Source: Acidobacteriota bacterium | Lineage (GTDB): Bacteria; Acidobacteriota; Vicinamibacteria; Vicinamibacterales; SCN-69-37 | NCBI GenBank assembly: GCA_016716905.1 | Contig: JADJUS010000015.1 | Coordinates: forward strand, 1-64,000 | Length of the DNA: 64,000 nucleotides | Direction: 5' to 3' | Shown here: positions 35,004-43,348 of the stretch, piece by piece | Position numbering within the stretch: the stretch's first letter is position 1 | How the letters are laid out: every line of letters begins with the position of its first letter | Translations under genes and position numbers: made by a program | Notes under the pieces: model-generated | Seen by the model: only the letters and a program-made list of their open reading frames with translations | What the model was told of the DNA's origin: nothing | Database searches by the model: none

Positions 35004-36262
35004 AGGATTCCCTGGCGGCCGCAAGGCTCAGTGACACACATGTATCGAAGGGCACCTGGCTGGATGGCACGGCGTACCGGCTGGTCGATCGCACGCTGAA
35101 CGGCCTTCGCGAGGGCCGGCTCACTGTGATCAGCCCCTTTGGCTCGCGCGCGTACGGACATTCCGGAGAGTTGGCGGCGACCATTCATGTCGCCGACCCA
35201 GCCATGTTTCGCCGGCTGCTCACCGGAGGGACGCTGGCGGCGGCCCGCTCGTATGTGCGCGGCGAATGGCGGGCGGACGACCTGACTGCGGTGTGCCGCA
35301 TCGTCGCCCGCAATCTGGACGTGGCCGATCGACTGGACTCGGGCTGGGCACGCCTGTCCGCGCCGTTCTTTGGTGCCGTCCACCGGGCTCGCCGGAATAC
35401 GCGCGGTGGCAGCCGCCGCAACATCCACGCGCACTACGATCTTGGCAATGAGTTCTTCGCACTGTTTCTCGACGACACGATGACGTATTCGTGCGGCGTC
35501 TTTGAACACGACCAGAGTTCGCTGGCCGACGCACAGCGCGCAAAGATCGACCGGATCCTGCAGAAACTGCACCTGCAGCCGACCGACCATCTGCTGGAAA
35601 TCGGTACCGGATGGGGAGCCCTTGCCATCCGCGCTGCCGCGCACTACGGGTGCCGAGTCACCACCACCACCATTTCGCGTCACCAGCGGGACGTCGCGGA
35701 GAGCCGCGTGCGCCAGGCCGGGTTGACCGATCGAGTCACAGTGCTGCTTGCTGACTATCGTGACCTCACGGGCACCTACGACGCACTCGTATCCATCGAA
35801 ATGATCGAAGCCGTCGGGGCCGAATTTCTCGACACCTTCTTCGCGCAGTGCGGCCGGCGCCTCCGGCCAGGAGGGCGCATGGGAATCCAGGCCATCACCG
35901 TGCCCGACAGCCGGTATGACGGGTACGTGCGCTCCGTGGACTTCATTCGACAGGATGTCTTCCCAGGCAGTTCACTCGTCTCGGTCGGCGCGATGAACGA
36001 CTCGGCAGCACGAACCACCGACCTCCGCCCGGAATCGGTGGAAGATCTGACGCCGCACTATGCCCGCACGCTTCGTGAGTGGCGCACGCGGTTTCTCGAC
36101 CGCCTCGATGACGTTCGATCGCTGGGTTACCCAGAGGAGTTCATCCGACGCTGGGAGTTCTATCTGGCCTCGTGCGAAGCCGGATTCGCGGAACGCACCA
36201 CCGGCCTGGTCCAGATGGTCTATGCCGGGCCCGCATCTGCACCCACAGGAGACCGATCGTGA
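35000..36262 (+). CDS. cfa: Cyclopropane-fatty-acid-phospholipid synthase
   Basis: A 420-residue SAM-dependent enzyme that methylates unsaturated acyl chains of membrane phospholipids. N-terminal lipid-binding domain (about 1-120), then HAHYDLGNEFFALFLDDTMTYSCGVF, SAM motif LLEIGTGWGALAIRAA and IEMIEAVGAEFLDTFF, all characteristic of the family. The C-terminal LASCEAGFAERTTGLVQMVY holds the conserved active-site Cys region. Size is slightly above E. coli Cfa (about 380). ATGA overlap at both ends. In this operon it may make cyclopropane or branched methyl groups in response to light. Confidence 0.92.
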   Translation: MKDSLAAARLSDTHVSKGTWLDGTAYRLVDRTLNGLREGRLTVISPFGSRAYGHSGELAATIHVADPAMFRRLLTGGTLAAARSYVRGEWRADDLTAVCRIVARNLDVADRLDSGWARLSAPFFGAVHRARRNTRGGSRRNIHAHYDLGNEFFALFLDDTMTYSCGVFEHDQSSLADAQRAKIDRILQKLHLQPTDHLLEIGTGWGALAIRAAAHYGCRVTTTTISRHQRDVAESRVRQAGLTDRVTVLLADYRDLTGTYDALVSIEMIEAVGAEFLDTFFAQCGRRLRPGGRMGIQAITVPDSRYDGYVRSVDFIRQDVFPGSSLVSVGAMNDSAARTTDLRPESVEDLTPHYARTLREWRTRFLDRLDDVRSLGYPEEFIRRWEFYLASCEAGFAERTTGLVQMVYAGPASAPTGDRS

Positions 36263-37338
36263 TTGATGCACTGCTCGCCTCTGCCATCGACCTGACCGAA
36301 CGCGGCTTGATCCCTGACCGCGTTGTTCGGCTCGGCATTCAGCAGATGTGCCGGCAGCGCCTGCGCGTGGAGATGCGCGACGTCACGGACCAGCCGGGCC
36401 GGCGTGCAGCGCTCCGCCGTGACATGGATACCAGCCCCATCGCGCTCGTCCCGGACGCGGCAAACGCCCAGCACTATGAAGCGCCGGTCGAGCTGTTCGA
36501 GCGGGCCCTGGGCCCGCAGTTGAAGTACAGCTGCGGATACTGGCCGCAGGGCGTCACAACGCTGGCGCAGGCCGAGGAAGCGGCGCTTGAGGAAACCGCC
36601 GTTCACGCGCTGCTGGCCGATGGTCAGGAGGTGCTCGAGCTTGGCTGTGGCTGGGGCTCGTTGACCCTGTGGATGGCCAGGCGGTACCCTTCGAGCCGTA
36701 TCCTGGCCGTCTCCAACTCGCATCGGCAGCGGGCCTTCATCCTGGAACGGGCGGCATCGCGAGGCCTGTCAAACGTGGAGGTCGTGACTGCGGACATGAA
36801 CGATTTCTCCACCGAACGCCGGTTCGACCGTATTGTCTCTGTCGAGATGTTCGAACACATGCGCAACTACCGCGCGCTCCTGCAGCGCATCTCCGGCTGG
36901 ATGCGGCCCGATGCGAAGCTCTTCATTCATATCTTCTGCCACCGGTCCCTGGCCTACCCGTACGCCACGGAAGGGCGGGGCGACTGGATGGGCCGGCACT
37001 TCTTTACCGGCGGACTGATGCCGAGCGAATCGCTGCTGCTCGACTTCAACACCGATGTGCACGTGGTGCAGCAGTGGCGATGGGACGGCACGCACTACCA
37101 GAAGACGGCCAACGCGTGGCTCGCGAACCTGGACGCCGCCAGGGACGACCTCATGGACGTCTTCGTGCGCCACTACGGTCAGCGGGACGCCGAGCGATGG
37201 TTCCACCGGTGGCGTCTGTTCTTCATGGCGTGCGCTGAACTCTGGGCCTATCGGCAGGGCCGTGAGTGGTGCGTGGCCCACTACCTGCTTGAGCCGGGCC
37301 CCGCGCACGCGGGACGCCCACCACAGGTCGCGATGTGA
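36259..37338 (+). CDS. Second SAM-dependent methyltransferase of the Cfa-like family
   Basis: From a GTG at 36259 that overlaps the previous stop (GTGA), 359 residues: an N-terminal helical region, then ALGPQLKYSCGYWPQGVTTL, SAM motif VLELGCGWGSLTLWMARRYP, ACYL-binding-like VEMFEHMRNYRALLQRISGWM and the C-terminal RWRLFFMACAELWAYRQGREW. The LKYSCGYW block and overall order match the SAM methyltransferases related to Cfa, including N-methyltransferases of small amines, so it may act on a lipid or on a soluble amine. It is clearly not a recent duplicate of the neighbouring Cfa. Presence of a second methyltransferase in this operon is less common than the COG2907-DUF1365-Cfa core. Confidence 0.85.
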   Translation: MIDALLASAIDLTERGLIPDRVVRLGIQQMCRQRLRVEMRDVTDQPGRRAALRRDMDTSPIALVPDAANAQHYEAPVELFERALGPQLKYSCGYWPQGVTTLAQAEEAALEETAVHALLADGQEVLELGCGWGSLTLWMARRYPSSRILAVSNSHRQRAFILERAASRGLSNVEVVTADMNDFSTERRFDRIVSVEMFEHMRNYRALLQRISGWMRPDAKLFIHIFCHRSLAYPYATEGRGDWMGRHFFTGGLMPSESLLLDFNTDVHVVQQWRWDGTHYQKTANAWLANLDAARDDLMDVFVRHYGQRDAERWFHRWRLFFMACAELWAYRQGREWCVAHYLLEPGPAHAGRPPQVAM

Positions 37339-38276
37339 ACGGCCCCTACAAAATCGGCACGCTCGCCCGGCTCACCGGCTTCTCGCCCGCACTGCTGCGC
37401 GCGTGGGAGCGGCGGTTCGGACTGATCCTACCGGAGCGTGGCGAGGGCGGCCAACGCGTGTACGGCGATGGCGACCTGGCGCTGCTCAGGCGCGTGAGCG
37501 CCCTGCTGGCTGGGGGACGGGCGATCGGTGAAATCGCGCGACTCGATCGCGCGACGTTGCGGTCAACCGCCCAGGTCACCGTACCTGCCGGTGGCCCGGC
37601 TGTGGCCGAATCCCTGCGCGAACGAATCGTCACGGCCGCCGTCGCGCTCAACGCTCGTGGCGTGTCTTCCGCTCTCGATGAGGCCTTTGCCACGATGGCG
37701 GCCGATCACGTGGTGAGTGACGTCATCGAGCCGGCCGCGATCGCGGTCGGGATTCTCTGGAAATCGGGCACGTGCACCGTCGCCAGCGAACACCTCGTGA
37801 GCGACCAGTTCCTGCTTCGATTGGGCCGACTCCTTGACGCCGCTCAACCGCTGGACGCAGACGCGCCCCGAGTCGTGGCCGCGTGTTTCCCGGATGAACA
37901 CCACCAGCTCGGCCTTCGAATCGTGGCCTGGCATCTGGCGCGCCATGGCGTGCGCGTGGTCTATCTGGGTTCGTCGATGCCGCTCGAAGATCTGGCGATC
38001 GCCTGCCGCACGTCGCGCCCACACGCCGTCCTCCTGTCGGTCACACGCCGGGCTGTCTTCACGCGTCACATGACGGCGCTCACCCGCCTGTTCCCCGAGA
38101 CCGTGGTCGATCGCCTTTTCGTCGGCGGCCAGGGCGTGCCAACCGGTGCGCGAAGCACTGCCCATCGCATCGCGTTCCCGCACGACACCCCACTCGCGAC
38201 CGTGGTACAGCGGATCGTCACGGACGTGGGCAGCGTCAAGCCGCGACCACGTGTGCGGCGGCCGACGGCACGATGA
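37335..38276 (+). CDS. MerR-family B12-dependent photoreceptor-type regulator (CarH/LitR type)
   Basis: A 313-residue regulator from a GTG start overlapping the previous stop (GTGA). Residues 1-75: MerR winged helix (YKIGTLARLTGFSPALLRAWERRFG). Residues ~90-165: helical cap with the exact Wx9EH light-sensing motif (Trp142, Glu152, His153). Residues ~175-300: cobalamin-binding Rossmann domain with ExHxxG (Glu188, His190 as lower ligand, Gly193) and VVYLGSSMPLEDLA. By the CarH model, adenosylcobalamin holds a DNA-bound tetramer in the dark and light breaks it up, opening the promoter. As fifth gene of the operon it most likely represses its own promoter at 32912-32939. Confidence 0.92.
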   Translation: MNGPYKIGTLARLTGFSPALLRAWERRFGLILPERGEGGQRVYGDGDLALLRRVSALLAGGRAIGEIARLDRATLRSTAQVTVPAGGPAVAESLRERIVTAAVALNARGVSSALDEAFATMAADHVVSDVIEPAAIAVGILWKSGTCTVASEHLVSDQFLLRLGRLLDAAQPLDADAPRVVAACFPDEHHQLGLRIVAWHLARHGVRVVYLGSSMPLEDLAIACRTSRPHAVLLSVTRRAVFTRHMTALTRLFPETVVDRLFVGGQGVPTGARSTAHRIAFPHDTPLATVVQRIVTDVGSVKPRPRVRRPTAR

Positions 38277-38524
38277 AAATCGCGCTCATCGTCGTGTTTG
38301 TCCTCTACGGCTTTCCGCTCTGGTCGCTGCGGTATCGCTGGCGCTCCACCGTTTACCGAACGACCGGCTGGCAGATCAATGTCTTGCCCTGGTTCGGTCA
38401 CGACATCGCCGCGCTCTTCACCAACCGGTATTTCGTTACTGACGACGAGCGACGCATGGCGCGTCGATTCCGTTGGTACCTGGGCGGCTACGTCACGCTG
38501 CTGGGGCTGATCCTCGGAACGTGA
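38273..38524 (+). CDS. Small membrane protein, last gene of the photoreceptor operon
   Basis: An 83-residue protein with a first hydrophobic segment (IALIVVFVLYGFPLWSL), a Trp/Arg-rich middle (RYRWRSTVYRTTGWQINVLPWFG) and a second hydrophobic segment (YLGGYVTLLGLILG). I do not recognise a family. Its ATG overlaps the regulator stop by 4 bp, so it belongs to the operon; it could anchor or regulate the lipid-modifying enzymes at the membrane. The stop lies 15 bp from that of the convergent amt gene, with no visible terminator between. Confidence 0.75.
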   Translation: MKIALIVVFVLYGFPLWSLRYRWRSTVYRTTGWQINVLPWFGHDIAALFTNRYFVTDDERRMARRFRWYLGGYVTLLGLILGT

Positions 38525-38539
38525 GGGACAGACGCACGC

Positions 38540-39871
38540 TCACTTCTGGCCGCCGAACTGCTGGAACGGCTCCAGATCGAGAAATTCGCTGTGCTGACTG
38601 ATATCGAGGCCGATCGCCTCCTGCTCCACGGGCACGCGCAACGTGAGTAATCGATCGGTCACCCAATAGAGCACGTATGACATCACGAACGCGAAGGCGG
38701 TGACCAGGACCAGGGCGACGAGGTGAAACAGCATGGTCCGCGTCTCGCCAGACATCAGCCCCACGTCGCGCGCCAGGAGTCCGGTAGCCAGCATGCCCAC
38801 CATGCCGCCCACACCGTGGCAGGGAAACACGTCGAGCGTGTCATCAAGCGTTGACTTTGACTTCAGGTGCACGGCCCAGTTGCTCACCACCGCGGCCAAC
38901 ACGCCGATGAATACACTGTGTCCGATCGACACGAATCCGGCAGCCGGTGTAATGGCCACAAGGCCAACCACGGCACCGATGCACGCGCCAAGTGCGGATG
39001 GCCGTCGCCCGCGGGCGACGTCGAACAGGAGCCACGTCATCATGGCCGCGGCCGATGCCGTATTGGTCGTCACCACCGCCATCGCCGCGGTGGCATTGGC
39101 GCCGAGTGACGACCCGGCGTTGAACCCGAACCAGCCGAACCACAACATGCCGGTGCCGAGCAGGACGTACGGAATGTTCGATGCGACGTGCGGGCTGCCG
39201 TCCATGTGCACGCGGCGGGGACCGAGGAAGATCGCCCCTGCCAGCGCCGCGACACCCGCAGACATGTGCACGACCGTGCCCCCGGCGAAGTCGAGGACGC
39301 CCCACTGCCGCAGGAACCCTTCCGGATGCCACGTCCAGTGTGCGAGCGGGCAATACACAAAGATCGTGAACAGCGTCATGAACACCAGATACGAGGAGAA
39401 GCGGACGCGCTCGGCAAACGATCCGGTGATGAGCGCCGGAGTGATGACCGCGAACTTCAACTGGAACATCGCGAACAACGCGAGGGGAATCGTGGGCGCG
39501 AGGTCGGGGTGAGTGGCGCTACCCACACCCCGGAACATGAAAAATGTCATCGGGTTGCCGATGAGGCCGTGGTAACTGTCTCCAAACGCGAGGCTGAATC
39601 CGAACACGATCCAGATCAGACTCACCACGCCGAGCGCCACAAAGCTCTGCAGCATGGTGGAAATCACGTTCTTCCTGCTGACCATGCCGCCATAAAAAAA
39701 TGACAGCCCCGGCGTCATGAGCAGCACGAGGCACGTGGCCGTCAGCAACCAGGCGGTGTCGCCTGAGTCGATCGGGCCGCCCGTCACAACTGGCGCCGAC
39801 TCCGGAACAAACAGGGCCACCAGCGCACACAGCACCAGAATCAGAAATGGAATGGATTTCGTCAGGGTCAT
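38540..39871 (-). CDS. amt: Ammonium transporter Amt
   Basis: A 443-residue Amt/Rh channel started at the ATG at 39871 in front of a signal-like first helix (IPFLILVLCALVALFV). Conserved blocks: TCLVLLMTPGLSFFYGGMVSRKN, FAVITPALITGSFAERVRF, DFAGGTVVHMSAGVAALAG (pore His), LWFGWFGFNAGS and PCHGVGGMVG (second pore His). Eleven transmembrane helices are expected. A PII (glnK) gene normally follows amt, but none is adjacent here. The minus-strand TAATAT about 13 nt upstream is a plausible -10. Confidence 0.95.
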   Translation of the reverse strand: MTLTKSIPFLILVLCALVALFVPESAPVVTGGPIDSGDTAWLLTATCLVLLMTPGLSFFYGGMVSRKNVISTMLQSFVALGVVSLIWIVFGFSLAFGDSYHGLIGNPMTFFMFRGVGSATHPDLAPTIPLALFAMFQLKFAVITPALITGSFAERVRFSSYLVFMTLFTIFVYCPLAHWTWHPEGFLRQWGVLDFAGGTVVHMSAGVAALAGAIFLGPRRVHMDGSPHVASNIPYVLLGTGMLWFGWFGFNAGSSLGANATAAMAVVTTNTASAAAMMTWLLFDVARGRRPSALGACIGAVVGLVAITPAAGFVSIGHSVFIGVLAAVVSNWAVHLKSKSTLDDTLDVFPCHGVGGMVGMLATGLLARDVGLMSGETRTMLFHLVALVLVTAFAFVMSYVLYWVTDRLLTLRVPVEQEAIGLDISQHSEFLDLEPFQQFGGQK

Positions 39872-39928
39872 GGCAACGCGCAAAATATTATCCTGCGCGT
39901 CGTCGTGCGGGAAGAAGCCCGAAAAGAA

Positions 39929-40822
39929 CTAGTGGAGCCTGAACTCCATCTGGATCACCACCAGGATCGGCACCGCCTGCCCCTGGAAACGTCCAGGGCG
40001 GAACAGCCACTGCCGGGCCGTCTTCATCGCTTCTTCATCCAGACCAAATGCGCGATCGAGCGACTTGCTGATCCGCACCTCGGTGATGACGCCATTGGTG
40101 CCCACCACGGCTTCGAGTTCCACCATGCCCTGAATCTTGGCGCGCATGGCCTCGGGTGTGTATTTGGGATCGATTTGGCGAAGGATGGTCGGGTTGGTCA
40201 CGCCGCTGCCCGGTCGCATCGCGCCGCCGCCGAACCCGCCGCCGGTGCCGTCACCAATACCAGAGCCGCGTCCTGGCCCGGTGCCCGTGCCCACGCCCGT
40301 GCCACCACCGCCACCGGTGCCGGCTCCCAATGAGGGCGCAGCCGTGAGTCCCGACATCGTACCGGCCGTCGGCATGACCGCAGCCATCTGTACCGGCGCG
40401 ACCAGCGCAGGGGGCGGCGGGACATCCACCTTGACTGGCTCAATCACCGGCGGCTTCGGTAATACGGCTTTCATTTCGAGTTTGGCCGGGGGCGTCGGAG
40501 AGGAGTTGCCGCCACCGCCGCCACCGCCGCCTGGACCGGCCGCCTGCACAAACACCAGGTTGTATTTTTCAATGGGCGTCGGCTGTGCAGCTTCCGGAGC
40601 CGGACGCAGCGCCAGGATCAGGAAGAACAGTGCGACCGCGCCGCCGTGGAGTGCGACAGACGTTGAGAACGCGCGCCCCATCTTGTGATGCGCGGGCGGC
40701 TGAAACATCGAACTTGCGCCGAGCCAGCCCTGCTCAACCTTGAGGGGAGCCGGAACGGTAGCCACAGGTGGCACAACAGGCCCACCGGGTACCGGCACGT
40801 TCGCAGGTGCGTTAGCGCTCAT
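39929..40822 (-). CDS. TonB-family energy transducer
   Basis: A 297-residue protein from the ATG at 40822. A cytoplasmic Pro-rich head precedes one membrane helix (AFSTSVALHGGAVALFFLILAL, including the conserved HGG-type start), then a periplasmic linker with Gly runs and proline pairs, and a C-terminal TonB domain of about 90 residues: RQIDPKYTPEAMRAKIQGMVELEAVVGTNG and AMKTARQWLFRPGRFQG. It would carry proton-motive energy to outer-membrane receptors. ExbB/ExbD and TonB-dependent receptors are not adjacent. The long Gly-rich linker is low-complexity and could vary between strains. Confidence 0.88.
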   Translation of the reverse strand: MSANAPANVPVPGGPVVPPVATVPAPLKVEQGWLGASSMFQPPAHHKMGRAFSTSVALHGGAVALFFLILALRPAPEAAQPTPIEKYNLVFVQAAGPGGGGGGGGNSSPTPPAKLEMKAVLPKPPVIEPVKVDVPPPPALVAPVQMAAVMPTAGTMSGLTAAPSLGAGTGGGGGTGVGTGTGPGRGSGIGDGTGGGFGGGAMRPGSGVTNPTILRQIDPKYTPEAMRAKIQGMVELEAVVGTNGVITEVRISKSLDRAFGLDEEAMKTARQWLFRPGRFQGQAVPILVVIQMEFRLH

Positions 40823-40935
40823 CGGACTGGGTGTCACCCCAAGTATACGCATCTCGGCCATTTATGGTGAATACTGCAAAAGCAATGCCCTCCGGCCTGT
40901 GCCAGGGGGTGGTAGAATGCACGTGGAGTGTCCCC

Positions 40936-41100
40936 ATGTTCGGCAGCCTTGGTGTTCCCGAGTTACTCATCATCCTTTTCATCGTGATCCTGGTGTTTGG
41001 CGCCAGCCGCCTGCCCGAATTGGGCAAGGGGATCGGCAAGGGCATCCGGAACTTCAAGGACGCGACGAAAGACGGCCTGACCGACAAGCGCGACTCGTAA
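40936..41100 (+). CDS. tatA: Twin-arginine translocase subunit TatA
   Basis: A 54-residue protein: short hydrophobic helix (VPELLIILFIVILVFGASRLPELGKGIGKG) with the hinge FGASRLPELGK, amphipathic helix and a short charged tail (RNFKDATKDGLTDKRDS), the standard TatA layout. It forms the membrane pore for folded Tat substrates together with TatC, which is not in the window. A TAGAAT -10-like box lies 17 nt before the ATG and a GGAG lies in between. It converges on selB with 11 bp between stop codons. Confidence 0.94.
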   Translation: MFGSLGVPELLIILFIVILVFGASRLPELGKGIGKGIRNFKDATKDGLTDKRDS

Positions 41101-41111
41101 GAGCCGTTGGG

Positions 41112-43028
41112 CTAAATCACGAGCCGCTTGTCGCCTGCGCGGCGGGTCACTCGTTCTCTGTCGAGATACTCCAACAGGGGGATCGCAAACTTCCTGCTCA
41201 CGCCAAACCGTGCCTTCGCCGACGCCACGTCAATGGTGGCGCCCGAACCGAGGCCCTTGACCTCCGCCTTAAGCGCCGTCAGCGTATCGGCGTGAAACCA
41301 CAACACATCAAGACGTTGCACGCGACCTGCACTCTGCAGCGCGTGCAGTGCCTTCTGCACCACGGATGGTGACGCCTTGGCGAGCAGCGCAAGCGCGGCC
41401 ACGTCTGGCGGCTGCACGCCCGCCGCCTTCAGGCCATCGTCGATTACCTGGCGCACGCGGGCATCATCTCCGGTCACGACGCGTGTATGCGACGCGAGCG
41501 CGAGGCGCTCGGTGCCCACCACCGCGGCACCCAATCCGGACAGGAGCGTCTCAAACACATCACCCGCCGCCACATGCGCACGCACCACCTCACGCGGCAC
41601 GCCCACCTCGCCCGGGTGGTCGCGATGGAACGCGGCAAGCTGCGCGACGATGGCCGCGCGGGCCGCGGTGGCCGCAGCCGCGTCCACATGCCGGTCGGTG
41701 CTGTGTATCGCGTTGCCATCGGTCACGAGTCTTCGGAGGATGGCGTCGGCTTTGCCCGGGCTCAGCCCACCGCGGCGCACGAGATCACCCGCAGTAAGGC
41801 CTCGAAGCGCAGCATCGCTGAGCCAGGTCGTGACCCACGCGATCGAATCGTCAGCCGTCAAGGCCGCCAGCCGAGCCGCGGCGCCCTTGCGCCGAACTCC
41901 ACCCGCCGCAGGCTCCGGATCCAGGACCACTGCGCCGCCGATGGTCATCACCGGCGACGCCGCGCGCAGCACCAGCCGATCCCCGCGCGTCAACACGGCG
42001 GGCGACGCCAGACGCAGGCGCGCGAGCGCCTGCCCACTCGGCGGCACTTCCACGTCGCTCGCGCCGGGGGGCACCGGCGTCCAGGCGTCAGCCGGCCGCG
42101 CGCGCACGGATGCAATCGACACCCGGCCCAACCAATCACCGGTGCCTTGATGCACGCGCACTCGCGCCCCGTGGCGCAGCGGCCGGGCGCCCGGCAGCAA
42201 CTCGAGGCGCACGTCCACGCGTCGCGTCACGGCCAGCGTGCCTGGTGTGGCCAGGGTCATCCCGCGGGTCACCTCGGCGAGTGTCACGCCCCCAAGGTTC
42301 ACGGCCACGCGTTGGGGCGCTGCCACCGATGCGGTCGTGCGCCCGTGCACCTGTAACCCGCGCACCCGCACCGGTTGGCCACCCGGCAACACCGCCAGCG
42401 CATCCTCGTCGTGCAGCGCACCAGAGACCAGTGTGCCGGTCACCACGGATCCAAACCCGCGGATGCTGAAGGCGCGATCGATCGGCAGCCGCGTGATGCC
42501 GCGCTCGGCCACCGGCGGCGCCTCTGCCACCAGCCCGGCAATCGCCTCTCGCAAACGGTCCAGTCCCTGCCCCGTGTGAGCCGACACCGCGATGACGGGC
42601 GCGGCCTCAAGCGCACTACCCGCCACAAGCTCGCGCGCTTCAAGTTCCGCCAGCTCGATGGTGTCTGCGTCGGCGGCATCGGCCTTGGTGATGACGATGA
42701 GGCCGCGCGACATGCCGAGGAGTCGGCAAATCTCGAAGTGCTCACGGGTCTGCGGCATCACCGACTCGTCGGCGGCCACGACGAGCAGCACGGCGTCCAA
42801 CCCTCCGGCGCCGGCCAGCATGGTGCGCACGAATTTTTCGTGACCCGGCACATCCACAAACGCGACCTCGACGTCGCCGATGGTGGCGTGCGCAAACCCA
42901 AGCTCGATCGTGATGCCCCGCGCCTTTTCTTCCTTCAGGCGATCGGGATCGGTGCCGGTGAGCGCCTGCACCAGCGCGCTCTTGCCGTGGTCGATATGCC
43001 CCGCCGTGCCGATGACCAGCGTCTTCAC
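41112..43028 (-). CDS. selB: Selenocysteine-specific elongation factor SelB
   Basis: A 638-residue GTPase that brings Sec-tRNA to in-frame UGA codons at SECIS elements. GTG at 43028 is chosen because it begins the conserved VIGTAGHIDHGKSALVQALTG; longer in-frame starts would extend into the repeat. G-domain motifs: GHIDHGKS, DVPGHE, ITKAD. SelB-specific RGITIELGFA is present, then domains II-III, and C-terminal winged helices for SECIS binding (about 420-638). selA, selD and tRNA-Sec are not in the window and no selenoprotein gene is recognisable here. Upstream is a 304-bp palindrome. Confidence 0.95.
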   Translation of the reverse strand: MKTLVIGTAGHIDHGKSALVQALTGTDPDRLKEEKARGITIELGFAHATIGDVEVAFVDVPGHEKFVRTMLAGAGGLDAVLLVVAADESVMPQTREHFEICRLLGMSRGLIVITKADAADADTIELAELEARELVAGSALEAAPVIAVSAHTGQGLDRLREAIAGLVAEAPPVAERGITRLPIDRAFSIRGFGSVVTGTLVSGALHDEDALAVLPGGQPVRVRGLQVHGRTTASVAAPQRVAVNLGGVTLAEVTRGMTLATPGTLAVTRRVDVRLELLPGARPLRHGARVRVHQGTGDWLGRVSIASVRARPADAWTPVPPGASDVEVPPSGQALARLRLASPAVLTRGDRLVLRAASPVMTIGGAVVLDPEPAAGGVRRKGAAARLAALTADDSIAWVTTWLSDAALRGLTAGDLVRRGGLSPGKADAILRRLVTDGNAIHSTDRHVDAAAATAARAAIVAQLAAFHRDHPGEVGVPREVVRAHVAAGDVFETLLSGLGAAVVGTERLALASHTRVVTGDDARVRQVIDDGLKAAGVQPPDVAALALLAKASPSVVQKALHALQSAGRVQRLDVLWFHADTLTALKAEVKGLGSGATIDVASAKARFGVSRKFAIPLLEYLDRERVTRRAGDKRLVI

Positions 43029-43037
43029 GTTCGGATG

Positions 43038-43341
43038 TTCACCATGAAGGTCCATGAAGATCCATGAAGATTCACCAGATGTCGGGCGAGCACTCTGAAA
43101 GCGCGGGGTTGAGGGCCCGGCTCCGCCGGGGCCGCACGATCGGAGGGACGTCACACACGAACGCAGCGCAGGGCAAAACGACCTCTGAGGTAATTACCGT
43201 CGCACAATTACCGGTAATTACCTCAGAGGTCGTTTTGATCTCCCGGCTGTGTTCGTGTGTGACGTCCCTCCGATCGCGCGTGCCGCCGAAGGCGGCACTC
43301 AACCCCGCGCCTTCATGGAGCTTCATGTCCTTCATGGTGAA
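43038..43341. repeat. ~304-bp imperfect palindrome with nested hairpins
   Basis: This fills the whole selB-rnr intergenic gap of about 310 bp and contains no gene. Outer arms: TTCACCATGAA (43038-43048) against TTCATGGTGAA (43331-43341), continuing as ATGAAG-type 9-bp repeats. Middle arms: 43098-43166 against 43246-43312, about 70 bp, mostly matched over the shared block GATCGGAGGGACGTCACACA, with differing local hairpins (GGCCCGGCTCCGCCGGGGCC on the left, TGCCGCCGAAGGCGGCA on the right). Core: perfect 24-bp inverted repeat, 43175-43198 against 43213-43236, with 14-nt loop. The core is shared in part with the 55.3-kb element. Confidence 0.9.
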
Positions 43342-43348
43342 TATCCTG

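Noticed and set aside
43098..43320. Considered a tRNA-Sec or other structured RNA next to selB
   Set aside because: No cloverleaf with T-loop GGTTCRANTC consensus or CCA-like end; the folding is explained by the palindrome arms.
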